A stretch of DNA of 64,000 nucleotides from Deinococcus marmoris (lineage in GTDB: Bacteria > Deinococcota > Deinococci > Deinococcales > Deinococcaceae): NCBI RefSeq assembly GCF_001949125.1, contig NZ_MSTI01000020.1:49324-113323 (forward strand), given 5' to 3'. The notes beneath the pieces are model-generated. The model did not search any database and was not told where the DNA came from. It saw only the letters and a program-made list of their open reading frames with translations. Positions 17,918-30,715 of the stretch are shown piece by piece. Every line of letters starts with the position of its first letter. Position 1 is the stretch's first letter. The position numbers and the translations under genes were made by a program.

Positions 17918-19039
17918 TCAACCGCCCAGCCGCAACACGCTCTGGTTGCCGCGCAGCACGAAGACCAGGATGCCTGCCCCGGCCAGCACCCCGGCCTGCC
18001 GCTCCAGATTCTTCACCGAGTCGGGGGCCGCCACCCACTGACGGCGCGGCTTCTCGCCGGGTTCCAGGTAAAAGCCCTCGGGCATGGCGACAATAGCCAC
18101 CCGGCTGGCGGTGGCCCGCGCCCGCATGGCCCCGGCGATCAGCGCGGGCGCGGGGCTGGCGCTCAGGATGATCAGGTTGCCGCCGGAACGCGTGGGCGGA
18201 ATCACGGGCGGGGCCGGGTCCGGCTGAAGCTGCGCCAGCCGCAGCAGGGCAGAATGCAGCGCCTCGGCGTGGCGGCCTGTGGGGGTCACGCCCGCGTTGG
18301 TGGCGACAGAGACGGGCAATTCCAGGGCCAGCGCCTCCTGCACCAGACTGGCGGCCAGACGCACGGCACTTTCGGTAAACACCTCTCCCCCGCTGCTCAC
18401 GTCCAGATAGACGGTCACGCTGCTGGCCGCCGTGCGCTCCGGCTCACGCACACTCAGGGTGCCCGTGCGGGCGCTGGAACGCCAGTGGATGCGGCCCGGC
18501 GGATCGCCCGGCACATACTCGCGCACGCTCCGCAGGCTGATGGGATCGTCCAGACCCAGGCGGCGGCTCAGGCCACCCTCGGAAAGCAGGGGGCGCAGCA
18601 GGTCCGGCAGGCGCAGGCCGTGGGGACTGGGAAAAACATCCAGACGCTGGGAGGCCGGGACGGACACGCTGCGCCAGAACAGCCCCAGCGGATCGGCCCA
18701 GTGCAGCGTGGCACCCGGCCATTCGTACACGCCCCGGCTGTTGAGGGTCAGGTGGGTACGGACCTCCTGCTCGGATTGGCCCAGCAGTTCGCCGGACAGC
18801 CGCACGGGTGCGTCCACCACCACAGCGCGCGGCGTGGGGTCTTCCAGCAGATACCGGATAGGGAGGCGGCTGTGCAGATCGAGCCGGACCATCAGCGGCA
18901 GGCGGGTGTCCTGAAAGCCGTTTGGCGGCACCTCACGGGTCAGGGAGACGTGGGGCGGCTTGCGGTAGAGCCACCACAGCAGCGCGCCCAGCACGCCGAG
19001 AACCGCCAGCCACACCAGGGCCGAGATCAGCAGGTTCAC
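17918..19039 (-). CDS. DUF58 domain protein
   Basis: 373 aa membrane-associated protein. One or two N-terminal membrane segments (LLISALVWLAVLGVLGALLWWLY) precede the DUF58 core, seen at SLRSVREYVPGDPPGRIHWRSSARTGTLSVREPE, followed by a von Willebrand A-like C-terminal half (VTVYLDVSSGG). DUF58 proteins are co-encoded with MoxR ATPases and thought to act as their membrane partners in maturation or envelope functions. Last gene of a three-gene operon; its ATG overlaps the moxR stop by 4 bases. Confidence 0.9.
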   Translation of the reverse strand: MNLLISALVWLAVLGVLGALLWWLYRKPPHVSLTREVPPNGFQDTRLPLMVRLDLHSRLPIRYLLEDPTPRAVVVDAPVRLSGELLGQSEQEVRTHLTLNSRGVYEWPGATLHWADPLGLFWRSVSVPASQRLDVFPSPHGLRLPDLLRPLLSEGGLSRRLGLDDPISLRSVREYVPGDPPGRIHWRSSARTGTLSVREPERTAASSVTVYLDVSSGGEVFTESAVRLAASLVQEALALELPVSVATNAGVTPTGRHAEALHSALLRLAQLQPDPAPPVIPPTRSGGNLIILSASPAPALIAGAMRARATASRVAIVAMPEGFYLEPGEKPRRQWVAAPDSVKNLERQAGVLAGAGILVFVLRGNQSVLRLGG

Positions 19040-20028
19040 TGCGCGGCGACAGGCTCAGGCTGCACGGATTCCACTGGAACTGGCTCAGAGCGCAGCACCT
19101 CGCGCACCACTTCCTCAGCGGGCAATCCCTGGAGCCGCGCCTCGATCCTTAGGCTCAGGCGGTGGGCCAGCACCCCAGGAGCCGCGCGCTGCACGTCGTC
19201 GGGCGTGACGTAACCACGCTGCTCCATCCACGCCAGCGCCTGCGCCACCCCTTGCAGGGCCAGACTGGCACGCGGGCCGCCGCCCAGCGCCACAGCGGAA
19301 TGCGTGCGCGTGCCGGCCGCCAGCGAGGCCATATAACGCCGCAGATCCTCTGAAACGTGGATGGCCTGAACCTCGCGGCGGGCCGTCAGCAGATCGGCAG
19401 GGGCGGCCACCGATTCCAGCGCGTAGATCGGGTGCTGCCCCTGAAGGCGCGAGAGCATCCGCACCTCTTCTTCCAGCGTGGGATAGCCCACCGACAGGCG
19501 CAGCAGAAAGCGGTCCAGTTGCGCCTCGGGCAGGCGGTAGGTGCCCTCGTTCTCAATCGGGTTCTGGGTGGCGATCACCACGAACGGCTGCTCTAGCATG
19601 TGCGTCACGCCGGATTCGGTGACCTGCCCCTCGCCCATCGCCTCCAGCAGCGCGGACTGGGTCTTGGGAGTAGCGCGGTTGATCTCGTCGGCCAGCAACA
19701 CGCCCGTGAAGATCGGCCCCGGCACAAACTCGAAGGTGCCGCTGGCGGGGCGGTACACGCTGACGCCGGTCACGTCGCCGGGCAGCAGATCGGGGGTGAA
19801 CTGCACGCGGGTGAAGGTCAGGCCCAGGCTGATCGCCAGCGCGCGGGCCAGCATGGTCTTGCCGGTGCCGGGAGCGTCTTCCAGCAGCACATGGCCCCCG
19901 GCCAGCACCCCGGCCAGAGCCAACCCGGACACGCCCTCCTTGCCCACCAGCACGCGGGCGATGTTGTCCAGAATGCTGCGGGCAAAGGGCTGCGTGGTGG
20001 GTGAAGGGGACAGGGCTGAATCGGTCAT
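19036..20028 (-). CDS. MoxR-family AAA+ ATPase
   Basis: 330 aa chaperone-like ATPase. Walker A is LLEDAPGTGKTMLARAL (near residue 55), Walker B is LLADEINRATPKTQSALLEAMGEGQVT, and the sensor region is FVVIATQNPIENEGTYRLPEAQLDRFLLR. The C-terminal lid follows. The start overlaps the end of the upstream DUF4129 gene and the stop overlaps the DUF58 start, so the three proteins are made as a set. The client protein is unknown. Confidence 0.92.
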   Translation of the reverse strand: MTDSALSPSPTTQPFARSILDNIARVLVGKEGVSGLALAGVLAGGHVLLEDAPGTGKTMLARALAISLGLTFTRVQFTPDLLPGDVTGVSVYRPASGTFEFVPGPIFTGVLLADEINRATPKTQSALLEAMGEGQVTESGVTHMLEQPFVVIATQNPIENEGTYRLPEAQLDRFLLRLSVGYPTLEEEVRMLSRLQGQHPIYALESVAAPADLLTARREVQAIHVSEDLRRYMASLAAGTRTHSAVALGGGPRASLALQGVAQALAWMEQRGYVTPDDVQRAAPGVLAHRLSLRIEARLQGLPAEEVVREVLRSEPVPVESVQPEPVAAQ

Positions 20029-21464
20029 GGATTTTCCTTTTTTGAAAGGGAGTCGGGAGCGTCTTCGGATGGATCATGGGGGGGCGGCAGATCGGGCAGC
20101 ATCCCGGCCAGCTCATGCGCTGCCGCCTCGGCCTGCGCGGCGTCCTCGTCGGTCACGCGCCCGCCGTAGCGCACCGGGCCATACGCGCGGGTCAGGGTAT
20201 CCAGCGGCCCGGCCAGCACGGCGTCCAGGGCAGACAGGCGCGCCGCGTAGCCTGCCGGGGTTTCGGCGGCCAGCCTACCGCGCCCGTGCTGCCGCAGCAG
20301 TTCCTCGGCCTGTCTGTAGGCGAGGCGGACACGGTGCAGGGCGGGCTGGGCGGGGGCGGGGGCCTCAGCCTTCAGCCCTGGCGAGACCTTCCCGTCCCCC
20401 TCTTTCTCCCTGGCCTGCGTGAAGTTCAGCCAGAGCAGGGCTGCGGCCAGCGCAAACAGCATCACCAGACTGAGCCACAGCAGCGCCCGCATAAAGCCGC
20501 TGATGTCGATCTGCCGCCGCCCGATGATGTTGCTGAGCAGTTGCCCCAGTGCGTTGCCCGCGCCAGGACCCACGGTCTGCGCTGCCCCTGCCGCCCCGCC
20601 CCCACCGCCGCCGGACAGCAACACGCCTGCCGCCAGCCACAGCGCCCCGGTCAGCAGCAAGCCCGCCACCATCAGCATCTCGATCAGGCGGGGTTTACGG
20701 CCATCCTGCGGGCGAAACCTGAATAGCAGGCCGCCGCCCGCCACCAGCAACAGCAGCCCGCCCAGCAGGATGGCATCAACGGGCAGAAAGACATTTTCGA
20801 TGGTGAATTGAAACGGCAGTTCCAGGCCGGGCGAGGTGGGGGCGGACGGCGTCTGGCCCAGGTCCGGGGGGGGCAGTTGGTTGGGGGGCGGCGCAGTCTG
20901 CACGTTAGACGCAGGAGGCGACGGCTCTCCCAGCGCCGCCCAATTCACGGCCTGACGCGGCAGCAATACGCTGAAGACCAGCAGGGCCGCCAGCGCCGCG
21001 CCCACCACCCACCACACGCGGGGTGTCGGTTGCTCGGGACGCCGTCCCATCCGTTCGTCACGGCCCGGAATCGCCAGCAGTCCCCCGACCAGCGCCAGCA
21101 GCAGCCCCGGCTGCGGGGCCAGCAGCCCGATGAGCAGCGGCACAAACAGCGCCCCACGACTGCGCCGCAAACCGTCGGTGATGCGGTTGGCGGACCAGTT
21201 CAGGGCAATCACCACAAAAAACAGGGCCAGATAATGCAGGGCCAGACCCACCAGCGCCGTCCGGCCCTGCGCCAGCGCCGCCGGGGCCAGGGCCACCGCC
21301 GCGCCGCCCACGATCAGCAGACTCAGCAGCAGGCGGCCTTCCTCCCAGCGGGGCCAGCGCACGGCCAGGCCGAACAGCACGCACAGCAGCGCGGTGGCCC
21401 ACCACGGCAGCCAGCCCGCCGCCGCCAGCGGAAGCAGCGCCAGCCCGTAGGCCCGCCATGACAC
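20025..21464 (-). CDS. multi-pass membrane protein with C-terminal DUF4129
   Basis: 479 aa. Several membrane helices lie in the first 150 residues, with single helices near residues 155-175, 225-245, 262-285 and 325-345. A periplasmic Pro-rich segment lies at about 180-215. The cytosolic C-terminus has a DUF4129-like four-helix region (RLAYRQAEELLRQHGRGRLAAETPAGYAARLSALDAVL). First gene of the MoxR operon. The only start in frame near the ORF head is a GTG at 21464. A short ATG frame just upstream (21538-21515) would extend the protein if one base were inserted or lost, so the true N-terminus is uncertain. Confidence 0.8.
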   Translation of the reverse strand: MSWRAYGLALLPLAAAGWLPWWATALLCVLFGLAVRWPRWEEGRLLLSLLIVGGAAVALAPAALAQGRTALVGLALHYLALFFVVIALNWSANRITDGLRRSRGALFVPLLIGLLAPQPGLLLALVGGLLAIPGRDERMGRRPEQPTPRVWWVVGAALAALLVFSVLLPRQAVNWAALGEPSPPASNVQTAPPPNQLPPPDLGQTPSAPTSPGLELPFQFTIENVFLPVDAILLGGLLLLVAGGGLLFRFRPQDGRKPRLIEMLMVAGLLLTGALWLAAGVLLSGGGGGGAAGAAQTVGPGAGNALGQLLSNIIGRRQIDISGFMRALLWLSLVMLFALAAALLWLNFTQAREKEGDGKVSPGLKAEAPAPAQPALHRVRLAYRQAEELLRQHGRGRLAAETPAGYAARLSALDAVLAGPLDTLTRAYGPVRYGGRVTDEDAAQAEAAAHELAGMLPDLPPPHDPSEDAPDSLSKKENP

Positions 21465-21636
21465 CCGCGCCGGGGCGTCCAGCCAGGGTTCCTCACGCGG
21501 CGCGGCGGTCAGGAGAATTCCTCAAACGTCATCTCGACTGGAGAATACGCGCTCGGGTGGGGGAAAGTTGCCGTTTTTAGCTCTTTTCGGGTGGAGGCTT
21601 GTCAGTGGATCGGCTTCGCGGCGGACAGGGGGGATG

Positions 21637-21792
21637 CCACGGTTGAACCCCTCTGCTTCGCAGCTCTGCGAGTCCGCCCCTACGGGGCACCTCCCCTTAG
21701 AAGGGAGGCAAGGAGATTGCTTGTGGCACAGGACTTTTGCGCTTCTTGGCTCCCTTTAAGGGGAGCTGGCTGCGTGAGGGGTTAAACCGTGG
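21637..21792. repeat. palindromic dispersed repeat, copy A
   Basis: 156 bases with terminal inverted repeats CCACGGTTgAACCCCTC / GAGGGGTTtAACCGTGG and two internal hairpins, CCTCCCC..GGGAGG and GGCTCCC..GGGGAGC. Related copies lie at 42204-42345 (inverted) and 50811-50939. No ORF inside looks real. It is the main content of the 411-base gap between the DUF4129 gene and rpoD. Confidence 0.75.
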
Positions 21793-21875
21793 CGGCAACC
21801 CTACGAGATCGCCGTCTAAAGCCACAAAAAACCGCCCCAAACTTTCGTCCGGGGCGGCGCAGAACAGGAATCTGG

Positions 21876-23561
<1,686 letters not shown>

Positions 23562-23769
23562 GCGGCCTCCTGCGGCAAAAAATGGATCAATCGGGGGAAG
23601 GCGGAACTCAGGTCTCAAACCCGGAGACTGGATGCCGAAACGCGCCAGTCTAGCAAACGCATTCGCGGGCCAACGCCCACCTGAAGGCAGTCGTAGATTT
23701 TACCACGCCTCTGGTGAATCTGCCAACACTTCTACTACGTGTCAAACAGGGAAAAGGTTCCCGCTCAGG

Positions 23770-24948
23770 TCAGCCGCGCGTGGCCGCCAGCACCTTGAAT
23801 CCGCCCGCCCGCGCCAGTTCCCGCGCCGGGCCGATTTCACGCAGCGGCGTTTCGTAGGGCAGAGGTTCGTTCGCCACCAGATACAGCGTGCCGCCCGGCT
23901 TCAGGCGGCGTGAGGCAGCAGCCAGAAATTCCAGCGCCACATCCAGCACCACGCCGCGCCCCACATGAAAGGGCGGATTGGTCAGGATGACGTCGAAGGT
24001 CCGCCCGCCCAGAGCCGCGTCCACGTCCGAGTGGATCACCTCGCCCGCCAATCCGTTCGCTTCCAGCGTCATCCGCGAACTGCGGACGCTCTGCAAATCG
24101 CCGTCCACCAGGGTCACCGCCCCGCCGCGCTGGGCCGCCCACGCGCCGATCAGGCCCGCACCGCAGCCCAGATCGAGAACGTGCTGGCCGGACAGGTCCA
24201 GTTCTCCCAGCGTCTCCAGCAGCAAAGAGGTCGCCTTATCCGCCTTGCCCGCGCTGAAGACTCCGGGCAGACCGACGATCTGAACGCCAAACGCCTCGTA
24301 GTTCTCGGCTTCTGGAAGGGGCGGCGTGGGGCCGGGGCGGCGTACCAGCCGGGCCACGCGCATCCCGCCGTCACGGGCCACCGTCTCCCCTGTCCCGAAG
24401 GCTGCGCCCGCCGCACGCACGTAGCGGTCAAAACCCTTGTCGCGGTCCCCTGCCAGATACAGCGTGCCGCCCGGCGGCGTCTGCGCGTGCGCCCAGGCGA
24501 TCTGCGCCGAGATATAGGCATTGCCCCGGTCCCCGGCCAGCGTCAGCGCGACGGTGCGCGCCCGCACAGGCCAGCGCTCCTCCAGCGCATCACCGGGAGC
24601 AGCGGCCAGGGGTTCGTAACCAGCGGATTCCAGCACAGCCAACGCCGCCGCCGAACCCTCCACGGCGCGCAATTCCACGCCCGGCAGACTTCCCAGCAAT
24701 CCGCCTGCCGCCGACAGGTCCAGCACCTCGCCCGACACCCGGTCCTTTCGCATGGTCTGCGCCAGCAACTCCTGCGCCGCGTCCACACCGGGAAAGCCAC
24801 GCACGCCGGGTTTGGTGAAGGCGCTGACCCCTTCCAGCCGCTGACCGAGTCTGGCGGGGCGGACCCCGAAATAATCCCCGCCGCCACCGGTTTCTTCACG
24901 CGCAGGCGGGCGAACGATTCTGATTTTCTGCTTCTTGCGGCCAGTCAC
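23770..24948 (-). CDS. RsmC-like class I methyltransferase
   Basis: 392 aa protein, probably a 16S rRNA guanine-N2 methyltransferase of the RsmC/RlmG group. The C-terminal half holds the SAM site HVLDLGCGAGLIGAWAAQRGGAVTLVDGD and the NPPF catalytic motif (VILTNPPFHVGRG), diagnostic of base N-methylation. The N-terminal half is a degenerate copy of the same fold. A basic tip (MTGRKKQKIRIVRP) may bind RNA. The start is a GTG at 24948 with a closely placed GGAGGGG. The exact base target is inferred from the family. Confidence 0.85.
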   Translation of the reverse strand: MTGRKKQKIRIVRPPAREETGGGGDYFGVRPARLGQRLEGVSAFTKPGVRGFPGVDAAQELLAQTMRKDRVSGEVLDLSAAGGLLGSLPGVELRAVEGSAAALAVLESAGYEPLAAAPGDALEERWPVRARTVALTLAGDRGNAYISAQIAWAHAQTPPGGTLYLAGDRDKGFDRYVRAAGAAFGTGETVARDGGMRVARLVRRPGPTPPLPEAENYEAFGVQIVGLPGVFSAGKADKATSLLLETLGELDLSGQHVLDLGCGAGLIGAWAAQRGGAVTLVDGDLQSVRSSRMTLEANGLAGEVIHSDVDAALGGRTFDVILTNPPFHVGRGVVLDVALEFLAAASRRLKPGGTLYLVANEPLPYETPLREIGPARELARAGGFKVLAATRG

Positions 24949-24989
24949 ACCCCTCCATGTATCACATGACGGTCCAGTCGGCGGTCACC

Positions 24990-25113
24990 CAAGGCCAGCT
25001 CAATCTCCCTCACACGCGCTGCACAGATGCAGGCCCCATGCTGAAGGGGCCAAACAATTTAACCTGGCCGGGTGAAGTCAGGAAGGCTGCCCCACAGTCG
25101 ATGGGGCTTTTTT
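24990..25113 (+). ncRNA. candidate small RNA with four hairpins and a terminator
   Basis: Between two minus-strand genes, the plus strand has consecutive stem-loops: CTGCA/TGCAG (25019-25032), GGCCCC/GGGGCC (25032-25051), CCTG/CAGG (about 25063-25082) and a terminator GCCCCA/TGGGGC with six T (25089-25113). No plausible ORF is enclosed. I found no convincing promoter and it matches no riboswitch or SRP RNA I know. It could be an independent sRNA or antisense to the leader of the methyltransferase gene. The rest of 24949-25323 holds three CATATTC copies and one more stem, GGTTGC/GCAACC. Confidence 0.35.
25089..25113 (+). terminator. intrinsic terminator on the plus strand
   Basis: Stem GCCCCA / TGGGGC with a seven-base loop and TTTTTT. 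There is no protein gene upstream on this strand for many kilobases, which is why an RNA gene is suspected. Confidence 0.7.
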
Positions 25114-25323
25114 CTGCCGCCATGCCCCTATTCATATTCCCGGCATATTCGCGGGGGCAATCTTGCGCCGGGTGCCGCATATTCGGCCTCTGGCCGTTGG
25201 TGTTTTCTGGGAGGGGTTGCACAGGACCAGACCGCCCCCAGCCAGCAACCCAGGTGGTGTCACGCCGACGACGTTCCGCAGATGCTGTCCGCCGCCGCGT
25301 CTTCTTTCAAACCCCCTGTGCCT

Positions 25324-25983
25324 TCAAATCTGCTCTCCCACCGGCTGCGCCAGTTCTCGCAACCGCTCGCCCAGCTCCGCCGTCACGCCCTTGATCCCGC
25401 CCTGCGCCTCGATAGGCGGCCCGAAACGCACGATCCAGCGTTTGCCTTCGCGGCAGATTCCGGCGGGCAGGATTGGGGCGCGGGCCTTGGCCGCAATCAG
25501 GGCCACGCCGCCCTGGAGGGCCGGGCCGCCGCGCGTTCCCTGCGGGAAGATACCCACCGTGCCATTGTTCTTGAGAATCCGCACCGCCATCCGCACCGCC
25601 CCCAGATCGTTGCCCGAGCGGTCAATGGGAAAGCTTCCGCCCGTGCTGATGATCCAGCCGATGACCGGAACGAACAGCTCCTTTTTTGCCATGAACTGCA
25701 CGAGTCGGCCCGGCGGCAGGGAGCGGGCCACCATGAACGGATCGAGGTTGGAACGGTGGTTGGCCGCGATCACCAGGGGTGTGCCGGGCGGCGGCACATG
25801 CTCGCGCCCGTGAACTTCCAGGTGTGCGCCGCTGAGAACGACAGGCAGGTAGGTCACGGCCAGCACGGCGCGGTAGACCCGTGGATCGGCGGCAGGCGGC
25901 GCGGGTTCGGGGGCAGCGGCTCTCGGCCCGCCGCCACGTCTGGAACTGGAACCGGAAAGATCGGGACGGGCGGCGTCGCTCAT
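25324..25983 (-). CDS. plsC: 1-acyl-sn-glycerol-3-phosphate acyltransferase
   Basis: Acylates lysophosphatidic acid in phospholipid synthesis at the inner membrane. The 219 aa protein has the NHRSNLDPF catalytic motif (HX4D), GSFPIDR and the substrate motif FPQGTRGGPAL. A Pro/Ala/Gly-rich N-terminal tail of about 35 residues precedes the enzyme. TATCCT six bases before the ATG suggests a leaderless mRNA. Monocistronic. Confidence 0.9.
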   Translation of the reverse strand: MSDAARPDLSGSSSRRGGGPRAAAPEPAPPAADPRVYRAVLAVTYLPVVLSGAHLEVHGREHVPPPGTPLVIAANHRSNLDPFMVARSLPPGRLVQFMAKKELFVPVIGWIISTGGSFPIDRSGNDLGAVRMAVRILKNNGTVGIFPQGTRGGPALQGGVALIAAKARAPILPAGICREGKRWIVRFGPPIEAQGGIKGVTAELGERLRELAQPVGEQI

Positions 25984-26053
25984 GAGGGCAGGATACGCCC
26001 AGACTAAGGGGGCTGGCCCTTTACTTTTGCCGTCCTGGCTTTAGCCTTGGGCC

Positions 26054-26677
26054 ATGAAGATCGCAGTGATCGGTGCGGCGGGTGGCGTGGGCCGCCGGGT
26101 GGTGGCGCAGGCCGCCAAAGCAGGACATGACGTGGCAGCACTGGTGCGCCGCGAGGAACAGGCCGACATGATGTCCCTTTACGGCGCAAAACCCGTGATG
26201 GGCGATCTGGAGGGCGACTGGCAGGCGGTGCTGGACGGGGCAGACGCGGTGGTCTGGGCAGCGGGCGGCGGCGCGGGCGGCAATTATCAGGCCATCGACG
26301 GCGAGGCCCTGGGGCGCGTGGCCGACACCCTGACGGAGCGCGGCCCCAAACGGCTGATCGTGGTCAGTAGCATGGGCGTGGACCGCCCCGAGCAGATGCC
26401 GCCCTTTTTGCAACAGGTGCTGAAGGTCAAAGCACAGTCGGACGGCCATGTGCAGCAAAGCGGTCTGGACTTCACCATCGTGCGCCCCGGCGGCCTGAAC
26501 GACGAACCCGGCGGCGGCAAGATCACGGTGGGCACCCACGCTCCCAGGGGCAGCATCTCGCGCGATGACGTGGCGAGCGTGGTCCTGGCCTGTCTGGGCG
26601 ACCCGTCCACAGCGGGCAAGACCTTCGAGATGGTGGCAGGAGAGCAGGGTATTTCGGACGCCATCAGCAGTCTGTAA
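26054..26677 (+). CDS. NAD(P)-binding protein, atypical SDR
   Basis: 207 aa Rossmann protein of the YwnB/SDR_a5 type. The dinucleotide motif is VIGAAGGVGRRVVAQAAKAGHDVAALVR (residues 4-31). VVSSMGVDRPEQMP and FTIVRPGGLNDEPGGGKITVG follow, but there is no YxxxK pair, so it may be a quinone- or nucleotide-sensing protein instead of a classical reductase (inference). TAGCCT six bases before the ATG suggests a leaderless mRNA. It converges on the esterase gene, leaving six bases between the stops. Confidence 0.82.
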   Translation: MKIAVIGAAGGVGRRVVAQAAKAGHDVAALVRREEQADMMSLYGAKPVMGDLEGDWQAVLDGADAVVWAAGGGAGGNYQAIDGEALGRVADTLTERGPKRLIVVSSMGVDRPEQMPPFLQQVLKVKAQSDGHVQQSGLDFTIVRPGGLNDEPGGGKITVGTHAPRGSISRDDVASVVLACLGDPSTAGKTFEMVAGEQGISDAISSL

Positions 26678-26683
26678 ATCCTG

Positions 26684-27766
26684 CTAGTGGGAGGCAGACA
26701 GATCGGTCAACCACCAGCGAAGGAAAGCGGGAAACCGTGCGGCCCACGCCGCTTCATCGTGCCAGTGGTCCGCGCCGATGGTGACGTGGACTTCACTCAC
26801 TTTCGGGCGGAGTTGTCCCGCCAGAGCGTGGGTCAGCGACACCATCTCTGCCGCACCATCCAGAGAAGCGGCCTCGTGGTCCCCCATATCCAGCCAGATG
26901 CGGGCTTGCGGGGCCGTTCGAGGTTCCATCCAGCGCAGCAGCTCGAAATCGGCGGGAAAGATGGCCGGGCTGAAGACGCCCAGCGTGGCGAACTCGGTGG
27001 GAGCGCGCAAGCCGCCATAAAGCGTGACGAGTCCGCCAAATGATGATCCGGCCAAGGCTGTCTGCGCAGCCGTGCCGAAACGCTCGGCCAGCGCAGGCTT
27101 GAGCGTGGCTGCAATCCAGTCCAGATACTCGTCTGCGCCAGGGTTGAAGGCGTTCATTTCGAAGGGGAACGGCACATAACGGCGGCTGCGCTCGTCGTTC
27201 ACGCTCAGGGCGGCGATCAGGCAGGGATGGCCCTCATCGGCCAGGGTCTGGGCAGCTTCGGCCACGCTCCAACTCTGCCCGGCAAAAGTGGCAGCCTCGT
27301 CATACACGTTCTGGCCGTCATGCATGATCAGCAGCGGTAAGGGCAACGTGGACGATTCGGGCCACCAAAGCCGCACAATCTGCTCGCCCCAGGGTGCTGC
27401 CAGCGTCAATTCCTCGCGCGGCGGGGCCGAGGCGGAGGGCCGTCCTCTGCCCTTGCGGTTGTCCTGCCAGCCCTCCAGTTGGAGCTGAATTTCCATGTCG
27501 CCGTGAACGACTGCTTGATGGGCGGGGGTGCGGCCTCCCCAGGCGTCGCCTTCTTCGATTGGCTTTCCGTCATGCAGCATGCGGACCTTGACACCCAGCA
27601 ATGCACCTGCGGGCAGATCGGCTTCAAGTACGGCTCCAGGGCCTGAACGCTTGAAGGTCCAACCTTCCGGGTCATTGCCCCACTTCCGGTGATCGCCTGT
27701 CAAGAACAGGACGCCATCTGGCGTGTTCGGCGGCAGATTGGGAATGATGAAACGGACGTGGACCAT
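26684..27766 (-). CDS. putative esterase, enterochelin-esterase-like
   Basis: 360 aa alpha/beta hydrolase. The first 100 residues look like a starch-binding/CBM48-type beta sandwich (IIPNLPPNTPDGVLFLTGDHRKWG). The catalytic domain has MHDGQNVYDE for the oxyanion region, nucleophile Ser in ALAGSSFGGLVTLYGG, Asp in LDMGDHEA and His in GADHWHDEAAW. No signal peptide, so probably cytosolic. Similar proteins hydrolyse siderophore or simple esters; the substrate is unknown. TAAGCT five bases before the ATG fits a leaderless start. Confidence 0.82.
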   Translation of the reverse strand: MVHVRFIIPNLPPNTPDGVLFLTGDHRKWGNDPEGWTFKRSGPGAVLEADLPAGALLGVKVRMLHDGKPIEEGDAWGGRTPAHQAVVHGDMEIQLQLEGWQDNRKGRGRPSASAPPREELTLAAPWGEQIVRLWWPESSTLPLPLLIMHDGQNVYDEAATFAGQSWSVAEAAQTLADEGHPCLIAALSVNDERSRRYVPFPFEMNAFNPGADEYLDWIAATLKPALAERFGTAAQTALAGSSFGGLVTLYGGLRAPTEFATLGVFSPAIFPADFELLRWMEPRTAPQARIWLDMGDHEAASLDGAAEMVSLTHALAGQLRPKVSEVHVTIGADHWHDEAAWAARFPAFLRWWLTDLSASH

Positions 27767-27994
27767 GCCCCAGCTTACGTGCGAGACGGCGGGGGATGCG
27801 ACTGATACGCTTCCGGCGCATCAGGTAAAATACGCAGTATCCCTGGCCTCCCCCCGAGAAGCAGACCCCCGCCCGTGTTAAGCCGCCGTCAGCTTGCGTG
27901 AGATTGGTGTCAGCGCACCGGGAGTACGCTCTGGGAGTGACATAGACACGGTAGGCCGCTGGCCCGGACCACCCGGTACAGGTTCGGAAAGCAC

Positions 27995-28033
27995 TTGCCT
28001 TGACTTCTTAAACTTGATATACTTGCACTCAAG
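27995..28033 (+). promoter_or_regulatory. lon promoter with HAIR-like HspR operator
   Basis: TTGCCT (27995-28000), a 17-base spacer and TATACT (28018-28023) form a promoter. Overlapping the -10 box is CTTGATA-N7-ACTCAAG (28013-28033), close to the HAIR consensus CTTGAGT-N7-ACTCAAG bound by the heat-shock repressor HspR. Binding would block polymerase, so lon is probably HspR-controlled. The rest of 27767-28111, between divergent esterase and lon, shows nothing else I can name. Confidence 0.7.
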
Positions 28034-28111
28034 TTTCCTGGCAGCGCCATCAGTACATGCCACCGGAGACCTCCTCTTTCCACTGACCTGCAAGGGCCAA
28101 AGGAGTTCCGC

Positions 28112-30583
<2,472 letters not shown>

Positions 30584-30609
30584 CCCACAGACAACTTTGG
30601 GAGTCTCAG

Positions 30610-30637
30610 GCCCCTGCTTCGGCGGGGGTTTTTTTGT
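30610..30637 (+). terminator. terminator of lon
   Basis: GC-rich stem CCCCTGC / GCGGGGG closed by a TTCG tetraloop and followed by seven T. Confidence 0.85.
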
Positions 30638-30715
30638 GCAGTCCCTTCGGCGGTCACACCCTTCCACAGCGTCGCGCCGCGTGCAACAGCCGCCTGCCCG
30701 CTATCCTGTACGGCA

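Noticed and set aside
25060..25100. Resemblance to the SRP RNA apical loop (GTCAGG..AAGG..CTGCC)
   Set aside because: The conserved GGAA-type tetraloop and the flanking asymmetric bulge are missing, so the match is superficial.
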